Shown piece after piece: positions 58,078-64,000 of a stretch of 64,000 bases of DNA. The DNA comes from Arthrobacter sp. Soil762 (lineage in GTDB: Bacteria > Actinomycetota > Actinomycetes > Actinomycetales > Micrococcaceae): assembly GCF_001428335.1 (NCBI RefSeq), contig NZ_LMSG01000012.1:2659-66658 (forward strand), read 5' to 3'. A program made the position numbers and the translations under genes. Position 1 is the first letter of the stretch, and each line of letters opens with the position of its first letter. The notes beneath the pieces are model-generated. The model ran no database searches. It was not told where the DNA came from and saw only the letters and a list, made by a program, of their open reading frames with translations.

Positions 58078-59010
58078 CTATTCGCCGCCAGCTGAATCGG
58101 GCGGGCGTGTCGCGGCAAGGACAACCGCCCCCACCACCACGGCACCGCTGAGGTGCAGCGCGCGGGCGGCTTCCGCGAGTGTGGCCCCGGTGGTGAGGAC
58201 GTCGTCGACAATGATGCAGCGGCGTCCGGCCACCCGCGCGCGCTGGCGTTTCGGGACCTTCATGGACCCCTTGACCCGGCTCGCCCTGGCCCCGCGGCCG
58301 AGTCCCTTTTGGCCTCCAGGCAGCCGCTCCAGTGCGGCGCGGCGCCTGGATTTCCGGATCACGTCCACCACCGGTGTACCGCGGCTGGTGGTCCCCCGAC
58401 GCAACTCTGCGATTAGGAGGTGGACCGGGCTGAATCCCCTCTTGATGTAGCCGGCCGTACTGCTGGGCACCGGCACCAGGCAGACGCCGTCGACGCCGGC
58501 CACGGACGCGGCAATGCCCTGCCCCAGTCCGCGCGCCAGGACTGACGTGAGCTGGTGCTGGCCATGGCTCTTGAACGAAAGCACGGCCTGCGCCAGCTCC
58601 TCGCGGTACACCCCGGCCGCCACCACGGGAAGGATCAGGCCGCCGTCGACGTTCATCAGGGCCGGCGCCTGCTCCTCTGCCCGGAACGGGTGCCTGGTCA
58701 ACAGGCGGACGTTGCGTTCGCACATGACGCACAGGGACAGGTCCTCCGCACCGCAGCAAACGCAGTCCACAGGGACGGCAAGTGCCAGCAGCTCCGCGGC
58801 GGCCACGCCTAGCTGGTCGACGGCCCGCAGCCAGCGGCGGCGGTGGCCGCCGCGATGCTTGGCGGACTGCAGCGGAGGCGGCAGGAGGTCCGGATCCAGG
58901 CTTGCCGCATTTCTGGCGGGACTTCCCCCGGAGCGGCCCCCAACGCCGCCCCCGGACCGGCGGGCAGGAGCGTGGCGAGCAGGAGGACATCCGGGCTGAA
59001 CTTCGGTCAC
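58078..59010 (-). CDS. ComF-family phosphoribosyltransferase-like protein
   Basis: The 310-residue protein has a Cys-rich N-terminal zinc region (VDCVCCGAEDLSLCVMCE, near 80-98) and a phosphoribosyltransferase domain ending with RCIIVDDVLTTGATLAEA (about 261-278), the PRPP-binding loop. Bacterial ComF is needed for DNA uptake in competent species; in actinobacteria the role is unclear. The order lpqB-comF-hpf matches Rv3244c-Rv3242c-Rv3241c. The first 50 residues are low-complexity, so a start further in is possible. Confidence 0.82.
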   Translation of the reverse strand: MTEVQPGCPPARHAPARRSGGGVGGRSGGSPARNAASLDPDLLPPPLQSAKHRGGHRRRWLRAVDQLGVAAAELLALAVPVDCVCCGAEDLSLCVMCERNVRLLTRHPFRAEEQAPALMNVDGGLILPVVAAGVYREELAQAVLSFKSHGQHQLTSVLARGLGQGIAASVAGVDGVCLVPVPSSTAGYIKRGFSPVHLLIAELRRGTTSRGTPVVDVIRKSRRRAALERLPGGQKGLGRGARASRVKGSMKVPKRQRARVAGRRCIIVDDVLTTGATLAEAARALHLSGAVVVGAVVLAATRPPDSAGGE

Positions 59011-59069
59011 ACCCCATGGTGGCCTGCCGGCCGCGGCCCCGGAACCCCTGGTCCGCGCTATGTGGAAAG

Positions 59070-60788
59070 CTACCCAGGGAATGAGGGGTCGATGGGGCCC
59101 TTAAGCTGGGGCGACCAGCCGTTGCCCAGCCGCTGGAAGATGCCCTCGGCCGACTGGCCGTAGATTTCCTCCAGCCCGTTGCCTGCGCTGAGCCACACCA
59201 GTCCGGGCCACGGCGCCAACTGCTGCGGTTCTCCGGACGTGAGGGACAGCAGCTCCGGCGTGACGTTCGAGCCTGCCGAGGCTTTCATCACGGCGACCGT
59301 TGTGTCGTTCACCCAGACGCCCTGGTCCGGGTCACCGGAAGCCACCAGCGTGATCGGGGCAGTCAGTTCCCGGGGTGTCCCGTCGGCGTTCCGGATGATC
59401 CCGGCAATCTGCACCTTCGTCTTGCCGTTCTGTTCCGAAATGACCAGCGCCCGGACGCCCTCACGGGAGATCCTCAGCTCCTTGACGGTTCTTCCGGCCA
59501 ACCACGACGGCGTGAGCGTAACGGTGGGAACGGCGGCACCTTCGGCAACTCCGATGGGCCGGTAGGCCACCACCTCCGTACCGCCGGTAGCTCCCGGCCC
59601 TGCGGCCCACACCCAGTCATGAATGCTGAAGGACGGATGCGTAATGGTGCTGCGCGTTGTCAGCGCACGGGCGGGTTGTCCCGGCACCATGCTGTAGAGC
59701 GTCGTCCGGCTTTCGTTGAGGAAGGCAACGGTCTGGGACACCGGGGATTCCGACGGGTAGCGGGGCCCGAGCGATGAAACTGGCTGCATATCCGGCAGCG
59801 GGGACACCCTGTTGTTTTCGTAGCGAACCAGCTCATTGCCGCTGACGGCGATCTCGCGGACCGGCACGTTTTTGTCCCGCACCGGGGGCAACACCGAACC
59901 GTTGTCTTCGACGCGGACCAGGTCCTGGTTGGCATGCAACTCCACATTAACGACGTCGGGCTGGCTGCGGAACGTGAGCGAAAGCTGCGTCTGCATCCGG
60001 AGCCTGTCCTCCGTGGACGCCTCGGTGAGTTCCTTGGGGGTGAGGTCCACCTGCGCGGCGCCGGACACCACCGGAACCGATTCGCGGGCGAGTTTGATGC
60101 CGGACGGGAAGGCGCTCACCACCGCGCCGCGAAGGTACGGCGCGGGGCCGGCCAGCAGGGCACTGGTCATGGCTTTGACAGTTTTGTTCTTGATGAACCA
60201 GCGGACGTCAGGCACGGCATAGGTGAAGCTGGGATCGTAGAAGTAGATAGGGTAGGCGCCGTAGATGACCTTGAAGGTTTCCTCCGGGATCGCTGTTCCG
60301 TCCGGGATCGCTGAGATCCGCCATTCGCCGTCCACCTGGGTGAGAGTGGCCGGAATGTTCTCGATGGTGCCTTCGGGCATCTGGGTGGCGATGCCGTCAA
60401 CATCCACGCTGTACGCAACGTCCAGCTGGTAGTTGTAGACGTTGTCGACGCCGGTGCCCACCACTTTCGCCTCGCGGTACACCAGCGCGCGCTGGTCGGG
60501 TTTCCAGGACACTGACGCTGCCTGCGTCAGGTATTCGCGGGCCACCGCGTAGTCCCCCTCGTAGCCAGTACCGGCACGGTAGAAGTAATCAATGATGTTT
60601 TCCGGAGTAGCGCCGGGCTGGGGAGCGGCCGGGAGGAACACCGGTGCGTTGACGTTGCCGGCGCTGCCTTCCGCGCTCTTCCCCACCGGCCCGGCCGTGG
60701 GAATGCGCGCGCAGGAGGCCAGCACCAGGACAACGACGAACAGCACAACGCTCCTCTTCAGCATCGCCCGCACTTTTCGTCCCGTCAT
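59070..60788 (-). CDS. lpqB: lipoprotein LpqB
   Basis: The 572-residue protein begins with a lipoprotein signal peptide whose lipobox VLASC places the lipidated Cys near residue 26. A second Met at residue 9 may be the true start. A GerMN domain (about 180-300) and a C-terminal beta-propeller-like region (about 310-560) follow. LpqB works with MtrB and influences the MtrAB pathway. Its start overlaps the mtrB stop by four bases, so the genes are coupled. The order mtrA-mtrB-lpqB is conserved in actinobacteria. Confidence 0.94.
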   Translation of the reverse strand: MTGRKVRAMLKRSVVLFVVVLVLASCARIPTAGPVGKSAEGSAGNVNAPVFLPAAPQPGATPENIIDYFYRAGTGYEGDYAVAREYLTQAASVSWKPDQRALVYREAKVVGTGVDNVYNYQLDVAYSVDVDGIATQMPEGTIENIPATLTQVDGEWRISAIPDGTAIPEETFKVIYGAYPIYFYDPSFTYAVPDVRWFIKNKTVKAMTSALLAGPAPYLRGAVVSAFPSGIKLARESVPVVSGAAQVDLTPKELTEASTEDRLRMQTQLSLTFRSQPDVVNVELHANQDLVRVEDNGSVLPPVRDKNVPVREIAVSGNELVRYENNRVSPLPDMQPVSSLGPRYPSESPVSQTVAFLNESRTTLYSMVPGQPARALTTRSTITHPSFSIHDWVWAAGPGATGGTEVVAYRPIGVAEGAAVPTVTLTPSWLAGRTVKELRISREGVRALVISEQNGKTKVQIAGIIRNADGTPRELTAPITLVASGDPDQGVWVNDTTVAVMKASAGSNVTPELLSLTSGEPQQLAPWPGLVWLSAGNGLEEIYGQSAEGIFQRLGNGWSPQLKGPIDPSFPG

Positions 60789-62710
60789 GAAGACTCCGTC
60801 GGTGTTGCGCCCGTCCCGGCGGGGGTACGCCCGGCGCCCTGGCCACGCCCGCCCCCAGCGGGGACCTCAGGCGCCCCAGTGGGGCCGGGCCCCAGGACCA
60901 GCACGTTTTTCGAATGTGGGACGTCGGGGAGGATGATGTCCTCAGGCTCAAGCTGCACAGGTGAGCGGTCGATCTCCGCGCCTTGGCGCAACGGAATGGT
61001 CAGCCGGAAGTTGGCCCCCCTGCCCTTGTTTCCCCATGCCTGCAGCCAGCCGTTATGGAGCTTGGTGTCCTCCATTGCGATGGACAGGCCCAGTCCGCTG
61101 CCTCCGGTGGTGCGGGCCCGCGCCGGATCCGCACGCCAGAACCGGTCAAAGACCCGGGCTGCTTCGGCAGGGGTCATGCCGATCCCCTGATCCCGGACTG
61201 CAACTCCCACCGCTGACTGGTTGGCTGAGACAGTCACGGTGACCGGCCTGCCTTCGCCATGCTCCACTGCATTCAGGATGAGGTTCCGCAGGATCCTGTC
61301 GATCCTCCTGGCGTCCATCTCCGCGACAATTCCCACGGCGGGAGCCCGGAGGATGATCTCCGAGCCGTATTCGGCCGCGACGGGCGCTGCCCCGTCAATG
61401 ACATGGGCGATCACCTGCAGGATGTCCTCGGGCTCGGCGTCGAGCATGGCCACGCCGGCGTCGAAGCGGGAGATCTCGAGCAGGTCGGCCAGCAGGGACT
61501 GGAACCGCTCCACCTGGTTGTACAGGAGTTCCGCGGACCGCTTGTTGATGGGGTCGAAGTCGTGGCGGGCGTCGTACAACACTTCCGCGGCCATCCGGAC
61601 GGTGGTCAGGGGCGTGCGGAGCTCGTGGGAGACGTCGGAGACAAACCGCTGCTGCATCTGGGACAACATGGCCAGCTGGGTGATCTGCTCCTGGAGGCTG
61701 GCGGCCATGTGGTTGAACGATGCCCCGAGGCGGGCAACCTCGTCTTCGCCTTTGACCACCATCCGCTCCTGCAATTGGCCGGCAGCGAGCTTCTCCGACA
61801 CCAGGGCAGCGTGGCTGACCGGGCTGACAACATTGCGGGTGACGTACCAGGCGATGGCCCCGATCATCAGCACCAGCACCGCGCCGCCGGCCAGGAGGAC
61901 GCCCTGGATTTCGTCGAGCGTCTGCTGGGCGGTGTTGACGTCATAGATCAGGTAGAGCTCGTACACGGTCCCGTTGAAGGTCACCAGGTTGCCCACGGCG
62001 ATGCCCGGCCTGTCCTCGGTACCTACCGGAATCACGGTGGAGGCCCAGTACTGGTCCTTGCCTGAATCCTGTACGGCCGTACGGAGCCCAGGCGGGATGA
62101 CGCTGACGGTCAGCTGGTCCGAGGCCCGCGACTCCACCCAGCGGTTCCGGGGCTTGGTCTGTTCGGGCTTGGCTTCGAAAACGTAGCGGCGCTGGATGAC
62201 GGAGCCGCGGCCCTCCACCGCGTTCAAAGTGTCGTAGACCAGGGTGATGACGCTGGACTGGTCGGTGACCTGGGCGCCGTCGAACGTCTCCTGGACCTGC
62301 TTGACGTAATAACGGGTCTCGGATTCGGCCTGGGTGAGGCGCTCCTGGAACAGGTTGTTGGCGATCTGGTTGGACAGGTAGGCGCCCACGGCGCCAAAGG
62401 ATGTCACGGCCAACAGCAGCGTGGTGAGGACTGTCCGGAACTGTAGGGACCGGCGCCAGCGCCGACGCATGGCCCGCCCGGCAAAACGGACCGCAGGGAA
62501 GAAACGGGTCACGCCGAGACGGACAAGGCGGCCCACCCGGAGCCCCACGATTACTCCACGGCGCCGCCAGATCCGTGCCCGGAATGGCAGCGTTGCCAGC
62601 TCCGACGGCAGCGCATCCGTGTGCTCCGGGCCCTTGGCTGCGGGAAGGTCCGGGGCGCGGTGCGCTTCTGGTCCTGAGGGCTCAGGAACCTGCTTTGTAG
62701 CCGACACCAC
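60785..62710 (-). CDS. mtrB: MtrB sensor histidine kinase
   Basis: The 641-residue membrane kinase has two transmembrane segments (about 98-120 and 265-290) enclosing an extracellular sensor domain. A HAMP domain follows (about 290-345), then HisKA with the phosphorylated His in [13 protein letters not shown] (near 362) and a HATPase domain ([30 protein letters not shown]). MtrB responds to cell wall and division signals and phosphorylates MtrA. The GTG start at 62710 lies inside the end of mtrA, a 29-base overlap, so a later start is possible. Confidence 0.93.
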   Translation of the reverse strand: MVSATKQVPEPSGPEAHRAPDLPAAKGPEHTDALPSELATLPFRARIWRRRGVIVGLRVGRLVRLGVTRFFPAVRFAGRAMRRRWRRSLQFRTVLTTLLLAVTSFGAVGAYLSNQIANNLFQERLTQAESETRYYVKQVQETFDGAQVTDQSSVITLVYDTLNAVEGRGSVIQRRYVFEAKPEQTKPRNRWVESRASDQLTVSVIPPGLRTAVQDSGKDQYWASTVIPVGTEDRPGIAVGNLVTFNGTVYELYLIYDVNTAQQTLDEIQGVLLAGGAVLVLMIGAIAWYVTRNVVSPVSHAALVSEKLAAGQLQERMVVKGEDEVARLGASFNHMAASLQEQITQLAMLSQMQQRFVSDVSHELRTPLTTVRMAAEVLYDARHDFDPINKRSAELLYNQVERFQSLLADLLEISRFDAGVAMLDAEPEDILQVIAHVIDGAAPVAAEYGSEIILRAPAVGIVAEMDARRIDRILRNLILNAVEHGEGRPVTVTVSANQSAVGVAVRDQGIGMTPAEAARVFDRFWRADPARARTTGGSGLGLSIAMEDTKLHNGWLQAWGNKGRGANFRLTIPLRQGAEIDRSPVQLEPEDIILPDVPHSKNVLVLGPGPTGAPEVPAGGGRGQGAGRTPAGTGATPTESS

Positions 62711-63356
62711 GAACCGTCAATACAACTTCGGGAGCTTCCGGATCCCGTTCAATTTTTGACCGGAGGCGCTGGACGTGGACGTTGACCAGCCGGGTGTCCG
62801 CCGCGTGGCGGTAGCCCCAGACCTGCTCCAGCAGCAGCTCACGGGTGAACACCTGCCAGGGCTTCCGCGCCAGGGCTACGAGGAGGTCAAACTCCAGGGG
62901 CGTGAGGGAAATCCGCTCATCGGCACGCTTCACGGTGTGGCCGGCCACGTCGATGGTGATGTCAGCGATCCGCAGCGTTTCAGGCGCCTTCTGGTCGCCG
63001 GGCCGCAGGCGGGCACGCACGCGTGCCACGAGTTCGGCGGGTTTGAACGGCTTGGGCACGTAGTCGTCTGCGCCGGACTCAAGGCCGCGGACGACGTCGG
63101 ACGTATCCGACTTGGCCGTGAGCATGACGATGGGCACGTCCGATTCGGAGCGGATCTGCCGGCAGACCTCGATGCCGTCCACGCCGGGCAGCATCAGGTC
63201 AAGCAGCACAAGGTCAGGCTTCGATGAACGGAAAATATCCAGCGCCTGGCTGCCATCGGCGCAAAAAACCGGCTCAAAGCCGTCATTGCGCAGAACAATC
63301 CCAATCATTTCGGCCAGCGCTTCGTCATCGTCAACTACCAGAATGCGTGCCTTCAT
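62682..63356 (-). CDS. mtrA: MtrA response regulator
   Basis: ATG at 63356 opens the conserved MKARILVVDDDEALAEMIG; an in-frame extension to 63575 is rejected. The 224-residue OmpR/PhoB-type regulator has the receiver domain with phosphorylated Asp in LVLLDLMLPG (near 53) and Lys in DYVPKPFKPAE, then a winged-helix DNA-binding domain (about 130-222; LTPLEFDLLVALARKP, VQRLRSKIERDP). MtrA controls wall hydrolases, division and replication genes. The three-gene operon is mtrA-mtrB-lpqB. Confidence 0.97.
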   Translation of the reverse strand: MKARILVVDDDEALAEMIGIVLRNDGFEPVFCADGSQALDIFRSSKPDLVLLDLMLPGVDGIEVCRQIRSESDVPIVMLTAKSDTSDVVRGLESGADDYVPKPFKPAELVARVRARLRPGDQKAPETLRIADITIDVAGHTVKRADERISLTPLEFDLLVALARKPWQVFTRELLLEQVWGYRHAADTRLVNVHVQRLRSKIERDPEAPEVVLTVRGVGYKAGS

Positions 63357-63490
63357 AGTTATATATTCCCTTATTGAAAAGGGTTTGTCCTGTTGAACGG
63401 CCCTACGGCATGGCGCCACGCTATGACGCCCGACGCCGGAACTATAGGCTGGCAACACGCGGACAGTCCCGCACGGGGGAAGGAACAGGG

Positions 63491-64000
63491 TTGCCACACC
63501 AGGATCCGAACATGCAGCAGCCGCATCCTGCCGGCGAGGCTGGGAAGGGCCAGCCGCCAGGGAACCAGCCTCCATGGGGGCCGCAGCCCGGCCCGGAACA
63601 GCAGGCCTGGGGCGGCCAGCCTGTGTGGGGTGGCCCGCCGACTTGGGGCAATCCTCCGGGTGGCCCGCCAGCTTGGGGCACTCCGCCGCACAATCACTAC
63701 GGCGGTCCGCCGCCGTACCAGCAGCCGCGTTATGTTGCCCCGCCCAAACCCGGCATCGTTCCCCTGCGACCGCTGATGTTCGGCGAGATCCTGGACGGTT
63801 CCTTCCAGGCGATCAGGCGCAATGCCAAGGCCATGCTGGGCGCCGCGCTGCTGGCGCAGACCCTCGCCGCAGTGCTGACGGCAGTCCTCACGGCATTTTC
63901 CGCCACGTCCGCGGCGTCGCTGGAGAGCTGGGCTGAAGGCCTGACGGAGCAGGACCTGGTGCCGATGGTGCTCACTTTCGCGTCCGGCATCCTACTCGTC
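63491..64000 (+). CDS. membrane protein with Pro/Trp/Gly-rich N-terminus (partial)
   Basis: A frame opening at TTG 63491 runs off the right edge with no stop in 170 codons. GAAGGA lies seven bases upstream; an ATG at 63512 is an alternative. The first 85 residues are rich in Pro, Gln, Gly and Trp, with repeats of GGPPxWG type (WGGPPTWGNPPGGPPAWG). They lead into a conserved-looking helix LRPLMFGEILDGSFQAIRRN and a membrane segment. This matches actinobacterial membrane proteins beside mtrA related to glycerophosphoryl diester phosphodiesterase membrane domains. Divergent from mtrA; function unknown. Confidence 0.65.
   Translation, partial: MPHQDPNMQQPHPAGEAGKGQPPGNQPPWGPQPGPEQQAWGGQPVWGGPPTWGNPPGGPPAWGTPPHNHYGGPPPYQQPRYVAPPKPGIVPLRPLMFGEILDGSFQAIRRNAKAMLGAALLAQTLAAVLTAVLTAFSATSAASLESWAEGLTEQDLVPMVLTFASGILLV

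Overview
This window is a high-GC actinobacterial chromosome segment, most probably from Arthrobacter, Pseudarthrobacter or a close relative in the Micrococcaceae. The evidence is the run mtrA-mtrB-lpqB-comF-hpf-secA (order as in the Rv3240c-Rv3246c region of Mycobacterium tuberculosis), a whiB1/pdtaS pair (Rv3219/Rv3220c-like), a giant NAD-specific glutamate dehydrogenase, several LGFP-repeat wall proteins and a fused RmlC-RmlD. All family assignments come from reading protein motifs; no database search was run.

Layout. (1) 1-5.3 kb: a clearly AT-richer phage tail module (gp10-like remnant, tape measure, two tail proteins, tail fibre). It is joined at its left edge to the cut-off tail of an aldo/keto reductase through a short stretch of GTGGCTCT repeats resembling an IS21-type end. 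(2) 5.3-8.6 kb: tad/type II secretion genes for TadC, TadB and a CpaF ATPase, with no pilin in view. (3) 8.8-16 kb: LGFP-repeat wall proteins (a small secreted one, a GH25 lysozyme fusion, and a VanY-type peptidase fusion ruined by several mutations) around the dTDP-rhamnose genes rmlB and rmlCD. (4) 16.3-36.8 kb: a surface-glycan locus. It holds a flippase-like protein, three GT2 glycosyltransferases, a DUF2304 protein, an SDR epimerase, two large DUF6541-like membrane proteins, an acyltransferase, rmlA, and a galactan-type operon glf-glfT2-wzm-wzt. An intact IS1634-like element and a decayed IS3 element interrupt this locus. (5) 36.9-41.5 kb: an FHA-FtsK/EccC-like triple ATPase and a small membrane protein. 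(6) 41.6-52.9 kb: whiB1, pdtaS, NAD-GDH, a CpaE-like ATPase with a SAF-domain partner, a BldC-like regulator, a possible Sm-fold protein, a LysM protein and an Rv3235-family protein. (7) 53-64 kb: the conserved secA-to-mtrA block and the start of a proline-rich membrane protein.

How the parts work together. RmlA, RmlB and RmlCD make dTDP-L-rhamnose; Glf makes UDP-galactofuranose, GlfT2 polymerises it and Wzm-Wzt would export the chain. The GT2 + DUF2304 + DUF6541 + acyltransferase + flippase genes look like a second route in which lipid-linked sugars are made inside the cell and transferred outside. LGFP proteins probably bind the finished wall, and MtrAB-LpqB, WhiB1 and the LysM protein belong to wall homeostasis. 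Many convergent gene ends carry perfect 14-22 bp hairpins without a strong U tract. The most novel-looking material is the GT2/DUF2304/DUF6541 glycan system, the separation of CpaB/CpaE-like genes from CpaF/TadB/TadC, and the isolated intact phage tail module.
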